Shown here piece after piece: positions 25,450-37,125 of a stretch of 64,000 nt of DNA. Source of the stretch: Cryptomeria japonica. Taxonomy: Eukaryota; Streptophyta; Pinopsida; Cupressales; Cupressaceae. The position numbers and the translations under genes were made by a program. The notes under the pieces were generated by a model. That model searched no databases and was not told the DNA's origin. It saw nothing but the letters and a program-made list of their open reading frames with translations. The DNA is taken from contig NC_081406.1 in assembly GCF_030272615.1 (NCBI RefSeq), positions 213,318,997 through 213,382,996 of the forward strand, given 5' to 3'. Within the stretch, counting starts at the first letter, position 1; each line of letters starts with the position of its first letter.

Positions 25450-28400
25450 AAGTCTTAAGAAAATGTCAATGAAATGAGACTTCATCTGTGCAAAATCATT
25501 ATCCCATGTCTCTAATAATGTTTCAGATTTCTTAATAGTAGCCATCACCTGTGCAGAAAATTCTTCCATTGCATCCACTATGCTCATCTTTGGTGTAGCC
25601 AAAATTGCTTCAGAATCCTTATATGCCTTCTATAGAATCTCAAGTTTAGGAATCAACTGGTTTTTGAGTTCTTTCAAGGATCTTACTCACTTAACCTATT
25701 CAAAATCATAGACATCTAATAGATGTTGCAAAGTATTTACAGATTTTCCAAAATCTAAAGATGAGTCTTAAATAGGGTTACATGCAGTACTTATCTGCTC
25801 CAATTCTTTCTTTGTTCCTTCACACTTTTTCTTTAAATCAATATAGAAGAAAGAAACTTTAGATATATTGGCCAAAATTTTACCTCATTTTTCTATAATG
25901 GTTCTAAAAAGATCTTTATTTACAGATAAGGCAATCTTACCTTTATCAATAAATGGCATTAATTTCTCTCCCCTCTTCTTCCTGTAACCTTTTTCAGCCA
26001 AGACATGAGTTTCCTCTTCAAGAGATTTCATTTGGTCAATAACATCAACAACCAATTGGCCAAGCTTGTCGATAGGGGTAGACAAATTACCAGTGTCAGT
26101 CTCGGGTAGGAGACTTGATAGAATGTCAACAATAGTTTGAATTGTTTTTGCTTCTTTTCTCTACTCTTTTAATCTTTTCTTTTGATCCCTAGATTGCATA
26201 ACAGAAGCAATCTCCATAAGTTCTGATGCGCTCAATTTGTCCACATCAATTGGACCTCGTATACTATTTGAGTCATCATCATCATCAGTTTGCTACTTTA
26301 CTATTGCTTTCTCCTTTTAATCTTTCTTCTCTGCTATCTTCTCCTCTATTTTCTCTTTCTCTTCATCATTTTTCTTTCCAATCTCCTTCTTTCCAACCTC
26401 TTTCTCTACCTTTGTTTTTTATCATGTGTAGCTGCAGGGACTGATGGTAGTTGTCTTTCAATTTGGGCTCACTATCCGGTGGTGGTTGAATATCCATACT
26501 AGGTTCATTGACCGATGCTTTAGCTGCATCATGTGTATCTGAAATGTTTGGTTGTTGTATAGTTTCCTTAATTGGTTCAATGGCCATACCAAATGTGTCA
26601 ATAGTGTCCTGGATTCCATCAGTATCATCTAAAAATAATATAACTGGTGGAGAACTAGTGTCATCCTTATGCTTAATAGGATAGACAACATTCAGTGTAA
26701 TAACCTCTTCAACATCTAGCTCCTGTGGAGCTCTAGTCTTTGTTTGATCAAGTTTATTTGCATAGCCTTCCAAAAGTGCATTCATCCTTTAAATATTTTG
26801 GGCTATAAGATGAGTATCATCTTCAACAAGTTGAGTCTTTCCACCCAATAACCTCAATCTTCTTGTCTTAGAATGAAACTATCCTTTGAACTTAGGAAGA
26901 AATGCTAACAACTCATCTCTAGACAACTTAGGAAAATAATGAATGAAAACTCTATCAATAATTTCTTGATCTTGATCTACAACCATTTTGCATTTATTTT
27001 CAAGAATAGAATACAAAGAATCAGAAATATCCTTTTTAATATCTTAAGGCAACCAATTGTATTGACACATATGGTTGACTACCTCTTGAACAATTAATTA
27101 TTTTTGACCATCATCAAGTGAATCAAAATATTCATTTGCATTATTAAACCTTTTCCTCCCTAATTTTTTTAATGTCCTCTCAAAATCAGTCATTGGTTTG
27201 TATGATGTAACATTAATAGGAGTACTTTGCTTTGAAATGTCTCCTACCGGTTTGGATTTCTTACCAGTCAATTTCATCTTCTTTGGTTCCTCTTTAGTAT
27301 CAGTATCCTCAAATTCTTCTTGAAGAATGAGATGTGTACCTCTCTTCTTTGTTGTAGTCTGCTTCTTTACATATACTTTGGGTACCAGTTCCTTTTTGAC
27401 TTGAATATTTCTAGTTACCCTTGTACCGATGGTCACTAAAGTTGGTTGCTCAACTTTATTCTTTTTCTCCTTGGTACTATTGGGTTGAGCAGGTGCAATC
27501 CTTTCCTGGTAAGTTCCCAGTATTTTCTTCTTATTATCCTTAGGAGATGCCAAATTTTTTTTGGCATAACTGATTAGTAAGTCATAGTTGACTTCATAGC
27601 TCATCTCTTCCATCTCTTCTTCTTTGGGTTCAATGGCCTCCATAAGGAAAAAGTTAGTGGTTACAATGAAATATATGTCTTTCTCAAAGTGTTTTACCAC
27701 TTCATCGAATAGCCTTAACCTCATGCTTCTTTTGAAACTCATTAAAATTTCTATTCATGGCAACAGGAAATGTGTTCTTCATAGCCTTAATACTATTCTT
27801 GATTTGAGTTGTAACCGGTATGTCCTTTGACCATTGAATGTCACCAATTCCTGGTATGAAATTATAAAAATAGAAGAATAGACCAATCAACAGTTGACCA
27901 TATTTGAACTTTTGGTTGTTGTCATTCTTAATTGATTTTAAGTTTAACATCAATTGACTTCTCATTGCCTCACATAAATCATAATCTACATTCTCTACTA
28001 TCATCATGTAAGCGGCATGCACAATAGCAGATAGTCCACTGTTCATCCCTCTGGAATGGAATATTCGATAGCCAATAACCATAGTTGCAAATCTAACTAT
28101 TGGATCTGCAATGTTGTTAACCGATATGGGAGGACCTTCAACAGTGGTCTGCATCAATGCAATCACAGTATCCATTGAGATTGTTCTCAACTTTGGTACT
28201 TCACCAGTTTTCCAAAAACCAGTCACTGCATGAATTACTTCCTTTATGATTGTGTGTGACCTATCAAGATACATATTCTATCCATGTACATGACTAAGGA
28301 TAATCCTAACATGCTCTTCCTCAAAATCTTCAAGAAAATATGCCACATTATGAAAACCCTTTTCAGAAACCCTAATGTATTTGGGTTTGATTTTCTTGCT

Positions 28401-28613
28401 CTTATCACACAAAGATTTTAGTTGTGAATAGATTGATAGTGATCCTAGATCCTCAATTTTATAGTCTATATAGCAGCATAAATCACCTTTAATCATAACA
28501 CCTTGTGGAACTTTAGACAATGCATTATATAATTCTATTTTATCTGATTTCATAGACTACATAGCTTCAGTAGTAATCATTAGTCTCTCTGTTGGTGCAT
28601 ATGATGATGCCAT
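25450..28613 (-). pseudogene. A second ORF: large protein of unknown function, homologous to the B second ORF
   Basis: The start at 28613 reads MASSYAPTERLM. A first conserved region, about residues 30-300, is helical and hydrophobic: VRIILSHVHG, VIGYRIFHSRGMNSGLS, VDYDLCEAMRSQLMLNLKSI, KFKYGQLLIGLFFYFYNFIP. A Lys/Thr-rich linker follows (27600-27180). A second conserved block near 26900-27000 reads IIDRVFIHYFPKLSRDELLA. Then come an acidic region and a C-terminal helical part (26085-25800). Both blocks align in order with element B (37126-40487). Frame changes at about 27720 and near 26100, plus in-frame stops at 28560, 28275 and 27098. No catalytic motif seen. It sits where pol would be. 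Function unknown. Confidence 0.72.
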
Positions 28614-29077
28614 TCTAGATAATATTGATTTGAGAGAGATCAATAAAAGAATACCTTATTCCCTTCACATTGGCAGGGTTTCCAGTTGATCTCTCGAATG
28701 CACACTCATTTCTCCTTTTCTTATCTTCAAATTTGATTCAAGTTTTGATCCGCAGCACAAATCCATTCACAATCTTCTACCAATGCTCTAGTTCACTTTG
28801 TAGATGCTCAAAAACTCTTCTTCGAATTCAATTAGGGTAAAAGTACCTTAGTAAAACTTTCTTTTATAAACTTATCCACTGTATTAATTGCACAACCAAT
28901 AGGGTAACAAACCCTAACTACCGTTTAACAAACTTGCCTATACCGATAGGTATATAACATGTTGTAATCCTTAGAAAACTGATAGGCAATGATATAAATA
29001 ATTCTCATAATACAACTAAAAATGCAAAAATCTCTTACCATATACTCTTCAAGGGGTCCTTAGGCTTGTTGAAAATC

Positions 29078-30373
29078 TTAGTTCACTGATGTAGGATTCT
29101 CCACACTAGGTGAAGGGTTTGATTCTTCTGTTGTCTTGTCCTCACTCTTCTTCTTCCATATTATGTTCATCTCCGCTTTGGTTTCTTCAACATCAGCCTT
29201 TTGCTTTCCTTTTTGATCTTTAAAGTAGTTAATCGATTTGTTCTTTATGGTTCTACAAAACTTTTCCATGTGTCCTAGTTTGTGACAATGATAGCAGGCC
29301 ATCCTAGATGCTCTCCAAGGTCCTACATTACCTCTTCCATTCCTTCTCCTACAGTTCATAGCCACATGACCAAAGTTATTGCAAATTATACAAATTACAT
29401 TGGTTACTTTTTCCATGTCATAGGGACTGAACTGGTTGACATAGGTTTTTTACGAGTTCATGTTTCTCTGGTTGTCATAAGTCCTTCTTTAGTCACAAAT
29501 AGGTTTAGGATTCATGTGAGGTGTTGGATTGTTCACTCTATATTTGCATGCAACTGATGTATGTCCATGCATATTGCATGTGTAATAATGACCTTCAAAT
29601 CTCCTAGATACACATCTTGTATTTGTATTATAGCCTGTGTTCTCATTAGATTTGCTTCTACACACATTAGCAGTATGTCCAAGTTTGTGACAGATAAAGA
29701 AAATAGGTTTGAAATCTTTCTTTCCGATAGGATTTTTAGCCTTAGGAGCAGTTTTACCTTCATGCATGTTTCTCTTGGTACCAGAAGATTCTCCTTTCTC
29801 TGATGTATTGAATCCTAGTCTAGATGTGTTACCTTTCATCCTCTGATATTGGATCTTCTCATCCAGCATAGAAGAACTCTTATTAATTTTTTCAAGCTTC
29901 CCATTAGCCTCAATAAGCTCTTTGGTAAGGTCTTCATTATGTCTGGTCAGAGTCTCTATAAGAGATATTTCCATCTTATGATCTAACTGTAATGCTTCTT
30001 CCTCTTCCTTCTTCTCATGCCAATATTCATGCAAAGCTGCATTCTTCTACTTGATCTTAGAAATCTCATGATCTCTCTCTTTGATCAGGTCTTTAGCTAC
30101 CCTCCTTGCTTCAAGTTCTTGAATCATACAGATTGTTAGGGCTTCAAGCTCTCTCCTCATATTTAGCTTTTCACCATTCAATTTCTCCACTTCTTCAGCT
30201 AGTGCATCAATATTAGCCTCATATGAAGAATTGTTATCAAAGATCTGCAATAGTTGCTTGATCAGTTCTCTCCTCTTGACTTGTGAAGCTTTAAATCTAC
30301 CTCTTAGGGTTTCAAGTTCTTCCTTGGTTGCATCAAGCACTCTTTCCATCTCTAAGTAACTCATATCCCCCAT
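29078..30373 (-). pseudogene. A gag-like protein: coiled coil and CCHC knuckles
   Basis: The start at 30373 reads MGDMSYLEMERVLDATKEEL, 49 bases after the primer site. The whole frame to 29078 is uninterrupted by frameshifts, with three in-frame stops: TAG at 30047, then TAA codons near 29489 and 29450. Residues 10-200 are heptad-rich coiled coil. The second half has zinc knuckles: one damaged (FICHKLGHTANVC), YTCNMHGHTSVAC lacking its first Cys, CIICNNFGHVAMNC and CYHCHKLGHMEKFC intact. The UBN2-type domain of Y gag is absent. It probably bound RNA in particles made by an autonomous partner. Confidence 0.8.
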
Positions 30374-30421
30374 ATTGACTTTAGGGTTTCCTTCCAAGTG
30401 GTTAGGCCTTAAGGAAGTTAG

Positions 30422-30433
30422 GCTCTGATACCA
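30422..30433 (-). other. A primer binding site
   Basis: TGGTATCAGAGC on the minus strand, two bases inside the 5' LTR. Complementary to initiator tRNA-Met. Confidence 0.94.
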
Positions 30434-30435
30434 AC

Positions 30436-31556
30436 TGATAGACTTATAAAGCACTGAGAGGTGGGGGTGAATCAATGATAGCAAAAACAATAACACTTTA
30501 ACTACAGACTAGTAAAAGCAATTAACCATTTTACTTAAAACTATGTATACAATCCAAAGTGTTATAAAAGCATCCACAATAAGTAAAACATGCACCATAA
30601 CACAAGTGTTTATACATGGAAAACCTAGCTGGGAAAAACCATGGTGATATGGGACTCACAAGTTAACTATCTGCAGTAATAGGTAACTGATCGGTTAAGG
30701 TCTACAAAGTGCTCTGTTGCGAGAGAATCCTATTAAAGATCCCAAATCCCTCTTAGGAGATATACCTGGTTAAAAGTAGTACCCTGTTAGGAGTAACCTC
30801 GATAGAGGATTTCAAAATCCAAATTAATGGATCACCTGGTTAGAGGATTTGTACAATGAATCTTATTAGAGCTTACTTGATTAGGGGATTTAACTGTTGC
30901 AGTGATTAGAAAACAACAGGTGGAATGATCTAGAAATAGTAGATCTTGCTTGTATAGATCCTCTTCTGCTCACTCAATACTGTATCACCGACATACTCTA
31001 CAATTTGCATCAAATCGAACTCATAACATCATTTGTATCTTGTATCATGAAAATAGATCATCACAATGTCATTTTATAGACATTAGATTTCATGTCAGCC
31101 TCAAGAACCTCATCACAATTTCCTAGATTCAATGTATCTAGACAATCTTACATAACACATCACAGATCACCGCCAAAATTGTCGGTTAGAGATAACTCAT
31201 CACGACCGGTGATAACTCGTCACAAAATCTATGAAACCGATTTGAGCGCCAATACTAGTTGAGTGTTAACCACTTCTAATTCATTTACTGATTGTCCTGC
31301 ATCCACCTCCTTGTTGATCTCCACTGTATATTCAAACTGGTAACAAAAGAATTGACCAAAACAAATTGTCATTCCTGCATTTGCTGGCTAGACACTTTCA
31401 TACCGGTTGGACTTCTTTATACAAATGATACTAGTTTGACAATACAAAGACTTAGGAGTAGTACTGGTTTGACTTAACTAATATGTGTGTGTATATGTGT
31501 TCCATCAATGACAACACATAAAGTCATCTAATACAAAAATCATCATCAAGCCAACA
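30436..31556 (-). repeat. A 5' LTR
   Basis: Direct repeat of 24075-25210, same ends, with many scattered substitutions between the copies. The U5 block is at about 30611-30647. It is followed by AGGTA, the second copy of the target duplication. Confidence 0.93.
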
Positions 31557-31561
31557 AGGTA

Positions 31562-31625
31562 TTCAAATGCCTTCTTTCTAACTTAAATATTCTAACCATT
31601 TAGTTTGAAATAAGGTTAGCATTAC
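31562..31625 (-). pseudogene. Element G protease fragment between A and H
   Basis: Minus strand reads NANLISN, stop, MVRIFKLERRHLNT, matching the chromovirus protease segment after DGGS (consensus NLVS.EMV.KLKL). It joins the DGGST at 32924 once H is removed, and 24074 once A is removed. ATTAC at 31621-31625 is the likely left target duplication of H. Confidence 0.75.
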
Positions 31626-32149
31626 TATTGAGAGGAAAAGATAGAAATTCCCACAAAGAACATTAGAGTAACCACAAAACTCCAAATCCAATGCAAAACA
31701 AGCCTACTCAACCAATGAAGAACACATTTATAATGTATAATAAGATAATTAATATAAATTATACCAAGCATCAAATTTGAAACTCTCCATTGTTCTTCTC
31801 AATCATGTTGTATGGTGGTTCTCAAAAATTATGTGTGCACAAAGAAAATTTGAAAGTGTGATGCGATTACGTTGAGAATATATCAAAGGCATGGTTGTCA
31901 AAAATGAGGATTTGATTGTTTTACATAGAACATTTAGATTTTTCTCAATGGATAAGATTGATTTTGATTTCAAGAAATCATGGGTCGTGATTTAATGACA
32001 CTCAAATTTTCCATTTGGAAGTGGACAAAAGGATGAGTTAATTGAAAATAAATAGAGAAAGTATTTATTTTCAGCACAAAACTGCAATTTGCAAGTGGAG
32101 GAAATATGGAAAAGAAAATAGAAAAAGGAAAATTTAAGTGAGAGGACAA

Positions 32150-32340
32150 ATTAGCAAGTGGAAGAAATAAGTGAGAGGGAAATTAGAAAGTGGAAGAGTT
32201 AACTGGGGATGAAATTAGAAAGTGTAAGAGACAAGTGAGAGGGAAATTAGAAAGTGGAAGAGTTAAGTAGGGATGAAATTAGAAAGTGGAAGAGTTGAGT
32301 GGAGAGAAACATTAAAAAGTTAGTGAGTTAAGTGGGGTTT
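32150..32340. repeat. 32-bp minisatellite, about six imperfect copies
   Basis: The block ATTAGAAAGTGGAAGAG recurs with starts at 32150, 32182, 32214, 32246, 32278 and 32311. Five of the six are exactly 32 bp apart or 33. Copies vary by substitutions. Confidence 0.85.
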
Positions 32341-32603
32341 CACCCACACATGGGAGATAATTAATTAAATGTCAATTTATTTAATTATAAGGGGTTTAGA
32401 AATTGAAGACAAATTAAATAATTACTTAATTTGAGAGGAAACATTAATTAAGGGACTAAATAATTAAACAATTATCTAATCAAAGAAGAATAGATAGGAT
32501 TAGGAAATCAAGATCAAGATTAATTGATTAAAAAGAGGCAATGATAAATATTATTAAGATTATTTAATTAATGGTTTATAAGAACAAAACTAAATAATTA
32601 AAA

Positions 32604-32782
32604 TTGGGGTGACCCATGTAGTACAACGGTTAAAACACTTGCTTGGTGAAATGAACACCAAGGTTCAAATCCTTGCTGGGCCACTAGATTCGTAGGCTTG
32701 GTACTTTCATTGGGCTGGTGTGCTTGTAGATTTGAACAACAATAGTGTTTCGGCACCTTAAAAAGTGCCCATTAACAATAAA
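32604..32782 (+). mobile_element. tRNA-derived SINE with perfect 18-bp target duplication
   Basis: Body of 179 bp with an internal RNA polymerase III promoter: A box TAGTACAACGG (32619-32629, a full match to the TRGYNNARNGG consensus) and B box GGTTCAAATCC (32662-32672, one base off consensus), 32 bp apart. The 3' end is short and A-rich (AACAATAAA). The 18-mer AAAACTAAATAATTAAAA is present unaltered at 32586-32603 and 32783-32800, the signature of LINE-assisted insertion. It needs reverse transcriptase from a partner LINE. The head is tRNA-like but the body is too long and has no cloverleaf 3' half, so it is not a tRNA gene. Confidence 0.88.
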
Positions 32783-32923
32783 AAAACTAAATAATTAAAA
32801 ATTATTTAATTATTGGAAGAAGAATATTAGTACTAATTAAATAATAAAAAAATTTAATCAATTTTAGATGAGAAATTGGTGAAAAGTGTCATCGAAGACC
32901 TAGCACAATTTCTAGTGTCTACA

Positions 32924-33568
32924 AGTACTACCACCATCTAAAATAATTTTGAAAACTTTACCACTACACTTACATCTTGTGTGAAATAAATTATTCCTAT
33001 GGGATAGTTCTCTCTCATCATTCATCAACACTCTTGCAATAATAAGGACCTCTCCTCTCTTTGCATCTTCAAAATGTGAAGACTCGACATCTTCATCTAT
33101 ATGGGCTCATATATTAACCTCAGGTCTTTGTCTTGTTCTCCCTTGATGTTGGGTACACCCATATGATCTATTTCCTTCTCTCTACTGGAAACATGTTCTA
33201 TGGAAGCCTCCTCTTCTTGATTTGTATCCTCTTCCTCTTCCTCTCCCTCTTTTATCTTCTTTATTTTGAACATGGGGATGATGGGCATTATTTCCCATCT
33301 AATTCTAATTGGTACTACATTATTCATTCTTCTTCTAGTCTTTATTTCAACCTTCATAAGATAATACACCAGTCTTTCCAGCATGACCTCTTCCATTTTT
33401 CTTTCTTTCAAATCTTTTGTTCAACCTCTCTTCTACCTTCAAGGAAAATTGATATGAATCTTTAACAGTAGACATTCTTACCAATCTCAACTCTTCTTGA
33501 ATACTTGGATTCAAACTACTTATATACCTAGCAAATTTCTCCTTGTTGGCCTTAGAATGGCCTTCTAA
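32924..33568 (-). pseudogene. Element G gag C-terminal half and protease active site
   Basis: From 33568 downward: SKANKEKFARYISSLNPSIQ, then EELRLVRMSTVKDSYQFSLK and VEERLNKRFERKK, the conserved end of a chromovirus gag domain. An Arg/Gly-rich zone with a ruined zinc knuckle follows. Near 33050-32930 the protease starts: RGEVLIIARVLMNDEREL, NLFHTRCKCSGKVFKIILDG, then GST. The Asp of DGGST is kept. H begins directly after. The N-terminal half of gag must lie on the far side of element C, outside the window. Confidence 0.85.
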
Positions 33569-34828
33569 TGCCCTGCCAAGAAACCCTAGAGGATTTAACT
33601 AATATTTCCAAATAAGAGTGAAATAATTTTTATTTTTTTACATTTAATATTACATTAAAAACATTAAAAGGATATCATTACTCTATAATGCACAAGCAAA
33701 AGACTACTACAACTTCTTGTATACACCTAAAAATAGTCTCAGGATAACTAATTAAATAAGCAATTATTTAATTAATCTCCCTCCCCAATTTTATTGAATT
33801 CATCAGCAATCTGATTAAACTCCCCCTTTTCCTCTACTTATTAATAAATCTAAGGATTTATTTAATAGGTTCATTTCATAATTCCCTTTGATTAATTAAT
33901 TCTTCTCCATCAAAATCATTCTTCTAATCTCCTAATTAATTAAAAGAAACTAAATTCAAGAGTTGTTGAAATTAATTAGCCTTTTCCTATTATTTGAATT
34001 TTTAAATTCAAATTCTCCTAACTTATAACCACCTACCCTAACCCCTTCTAAACCTAACTCATTCCATCTAACCCCGGGTTTGCTTAACACCATCCTAGCT
34101 TGCACATCCTAACCACCATGTCCCCTTTCCTTGAACACTTTGTCCTCTCATAAGAAAAGCTTTGTGACACTTGTCACTAAGTGTTCCCTTTCATCCAACC
34201 TCTTCTAGAAGCCTCTTGACACTTGTCACCATGGAGATGACATTGTCCCCTTTCATCCAACCCCTTCTCCTACCAACCTCCAAATGTTCCCTTTCATCCA
34301 ACCTCTTTTCTAACCCACCTCTGATTTAACCATTGATATCTTCAGACTTAATATTGACCATTGATTCCTGCCACATCACCCCTGGCCTTGGAAATCCTAT
34401 AAATAGACCCCATTTTGGAGTTCAAAGGATCCAAAAAAATCCCATCTCATTTGCATTCAAGCATTGTTACTATAGGCATATGCAATCTTAGTTTATCATT
34501 TTAGAAATGTTATCATGTTCAATTTTAGCTTAAATCTTAGCTTATTTCATAGCAATATCATAGAATCATATAGCTTAAATCATTATCTCATCTAGCTTAT
34601 GCATCTTCATCATTTAAATCCTCCATTTAAGTGTAGTCAAGTCACTAGAATTTGCATAACCCGATCTGAGAGAAAAATTCATACTCACATTTACTAGGAG
34701 GCAATAGACCGATTAGCTATGATTTTATCTTTCATTGATTAATTTTCTAACCATTACTTGTAATTATTTATTGATTTTTTTATGTTACAGATGCAGGTAT
34801 AGTAGGTATACACCTCATAGGCATGACA
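33569..34828 (+). repeat. C 5' LTR
   Basis: Bounded on the left by the break in G gag (TGCCCTGCC) and on the right by ATGACA and the primer site. A strong TATA box (TATAAATAG) lies at 34398-34406. Upstream are several TTTCATCCAACC blocks (about 34190-34310). No second copy is in the window, so the left edge rests on the gag break. Confidence 0.72.
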
Positions 34829-34831
34829 TTT

Positions 34832-34849
34832 TGGTGCCCACCGTGGGGC
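34832..34849 (+). other. C primer binding site
   Basis: TGGTGCCCACCGTGGGGC, three bases after the LTR end. It resembles the TGGCGCCCACCGTGGGGC form of plant gypsy elements with the CpG decayed to TG. Confidence 0.7.
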
Positions 34850-34934
34850 CGGAATTATCATTTTTGGCCTCTCAAGCTTCATCAACATTCATCTCTATTG
34901 GGTTTGAATCAGAATGTTGTACAAACTCATTTCT

Positions 34935-35060
34935 GGCCTAGTACGACATGATTTATGAGCTGAAACGACAAGAGACCCTATGTCGTATGAGCTCTCATCC
35001 TGACTTGTACGGTATCAGAAAGTGGCTCGTATGATCAAGTAAAGTTTGTCGTACGAAATT
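34935..35060 (+). repeat. C leader motif array, block 1 (GTCGTAYGAG)
   Basis: Short motifs around the palindrome TCGTACGA recur: GTACGACA (34941), TGTCGTATGAGC (34981), GTACGG (about 35008), GCTCGTATGA (about 35025), TTGTCGTACGAA (about 35045). A second block lies at 44090-44310. Element B now separates the two. Confidence 0.7.
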
Positions 35061-35507
35061 ATGCTTCTGTGTTTTGAGAGAAGATTGCATTTCAAGTTTC
35101 ATACTTCAGTTTGATTATGACTAATGCTAACTTTGTTCTATTTATGAGATTTTTGGCAGTCTAACTCTTTTCTACAGAACAATTGATGAAGATACATTTG
35201 TCAAAGACCAAATTCAAAACACATCAATGATTACTAATGGATTTATTTTGTAGGTTGCCTATAAGAATTCAACAAAACTTTGTGTACTCCTTAAAGTTTT
35301 TTTAGGCACACTTGATTTTGCTAAAGGAATGAACAATCATGTATTTTGTGTCTTTGATGATAAGCAAGTATGCTCTCACCTTTCTTAGGTGATCAGAAAG
35401 CCAGAATCATCTTTTGCTTTCATTAGTGCATTTCTTTAGCAGGCCTGCCCTCCCAGGGAGTTAATAACTCTTAAAGCCATTACGGCAAGTGTGAGGGTAA
35501 CGACCTA

Positions 35508-35543
35508 AGTGGGAACGGATAATGCCAAGTAATCCAACCCACT
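35508..35543 (+). other. C leader RNA hairpin, conserved in F
   Basis: AGTGGG pairs with CCCACT (outer stem) and GGAT with ATCC (inner stem). The corresponding F hairpin at 61116-61152 has AGTGGT with ACCACT and GAGG with CCTC, so pairs are kept while bases change. Both lie after a GGCCTG..TCCC block and before ATAA. It would act in the element RNA, for example in packaging, dimerisation or translation. The role is inference. Confidence 0.55.
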
Positions 35544-35615
35544 ATAAAATTAATGTGATTTGATGAAAATCAAGTCAATGGCAGTGCTCGAGAATAGCTC
35601 TCCTCTGTACCTTTG

Positions 35616-36735
35616 TGTTAGGCCCAATATGGAAAGCTAATGTACTAAGAAGGGAGGGGTGAATCAGTACTTCAAAACATTTCTTCAACAATATCTTTAC
35701 TGTTATGCATAAACTGAATAGTGCAGTAACATAATATAAAACTAAAACAAATAGATAACAATCATACATGAGTCACTCCATAACACATATATTTTGATTA
35801 CGCAGAAACTCTTGGTTAGAGAGAAAAATTGTGGTGGGGATGGCACCCACAACTTCACTACTGCAATAATAAAGAGTGCTCGGTTAGAGCTATATGTTTA
35901 GCTATTTTTGATAGCTTACCCTGTTAGGAGTAACAAGATCTGTTAGATCTACCTTTCTAAAAGATTTTACAACACTTCATCTAAATGTTGCACCTGGTTA
36001 GAGGCTTTACAATTTATACACTTGATTAGAGTCTTTTACCCTGTTAAAGGTTTCTCTTACAACTTCACAATATTACAATAAAATCATTACAAATATCTGC
36101 AACTTTACATCTGGAATGTTATAGCAGATTCTATGTGCTCAAAATAGATTACCTTTCTTATAGCATACCTCGGTAAACCCTTTTGTTTACTTTGTTCTTC
36201 GACTGTTCTCTAAAAACCTTCTTGGTGACCTTTGTGTCTCTATAACAGTCTTCTTACACTCATGCACACACCTTTAACTCTTTAACTCATGCTATATAAA
36301 TAGATCTCTTATGATGGTGATCCAATTCATTGCTTCAATCTTACAAACACGATTTATTGAATGGATAACCATGCAAAATATTTTGTTGGTTAGATAACCT
36401 CAAAATCATACACAATCTTTAAGTGCAATTTCCAATGTGATAACAGTTAGATGTGCCTCAATCTTGTAACACGTTTTCATATGCATGTCCAGGTTCAATG
36501 AATCTGGTAACACATTTCACTCAGTGTAAATCAACTCGGTGTGTCATCTTTGCTACTCAGTAGACATGTAAAGATACTCGGTAGACAGCTCGATGTATAC
36601 TGCATTTTGTGACTGCTTTCTTCTGTAACCAACTAGACTGTACATACTGACTGAATATTTCAATAATAGATAACCAACTAGAGTATATAGTATAACTTTG
36701 ACATAAAACTAATGGCAATCTAATAAGTAGTAACA
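35616..36735 (-). repeat. B 3' LTR, with polypurine tract at 36736-36747
   Basis: Direct repeat of 42458-43597. The tract reads AAAAGGGGAGAT on the minus strand directly before TGTTACTAC. A copia U5 block variant (AGAGTTTCTGCGTAAT) is at about 35798-35838. Repeated GGTTAGAG and CTGTTAGGAGTAAC motifs follow at 35870-36050. Confidence 0.92.
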
Positions 36736-37125
36736 ATCTCCCCTTTTGACATTAGTTGAGATGTTTGACAAAAACTACTTTCAAAGTTATAACACAATAA
36801 TCTATATACTTGCAAAATTTGACTATACTGACAGTATATACAATAGTCAATAAAATAATATATCAGATATACTCCCCTTATCGATATACTATGTAAAATT
36901 CTGATTTTTGCATGCTTGGTGATCTGTTCTTGTGCTTTGCTTACTGTCCTGTACACTGTGCAGTTTACTACTCTTGGATACTCTACTTATTCTACTCAGT
37001 ATACTCCCCCTGTATATTATACTCCGAATACTATATCATTCTCTCAATACTGAATCACTCCCTAAATATATTGTATTACTCCCCTAATATAGTATCACTC
37101 CCCCTTTTTGACAAACATCAAAAAC

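Larger units (their letters stand above)
24075..31556 (-). mobile_element. Element A: copia-type element with gag and a second ORF replacing pol
   Basis: LTRs at 24075-25210 and 30436-31556, both TGATA...CCAACA, flanked by a perfect duplication AGGTA (24070-24074 and 31557-31561). On the minus strand the primer site TGGTATCAGAGC lies two bases inside the right LTR, and the tract AAAGGGGGAGAT abuts the left LTR. Between them are gag (30373-29078) and a large second frame (28613 to about 25450) with no resemblance to protease, integrase, RT or RNase H. Inserted in the G protease. It is the cleanest insertion in the window by its target duplication. Confidence 0.93.
31626..32923 (-). mobile_element. 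Element H: solo LTR inside the protease of G
   Basis: On the minus strand it begins TGTAGACACTAGAAATTG, close to the first bases of the F LTR (TGTAGACACTCAAAATTG), and shares that LTR's TAATTAAATAAT-rich composition. It interrupts G exactly after the protease active site DGGST. Flanks ATTAC (31621-31625) and AGTAC (32924-32928) match at four of five positions. The left end reads CAATA instead of CAACA. It carries a SINE (32604-32782) and a minisatellite (32150-32340). No internal region or partner LTR is present. Confidence 0.72.

Noticed and set aside
26226-26502. Plus-strand frames rich in Leu, Ser and Phe as membrane proteins
   Set aside because: They are antisense to the Lys/Glu-rich part of the A second ORF; the composition is a mirror of that.
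32150-32340. CRISPR-like array
   Set aside because: Units are contiguous tandem copies without unique spacers, in plant retroelement DNA.
32604-32690. tRNA gene
   Set aside because: A and B boxes are present but no acceptor stem or 3' half of a cloverleaf follows; the target duplication shows a SINE.
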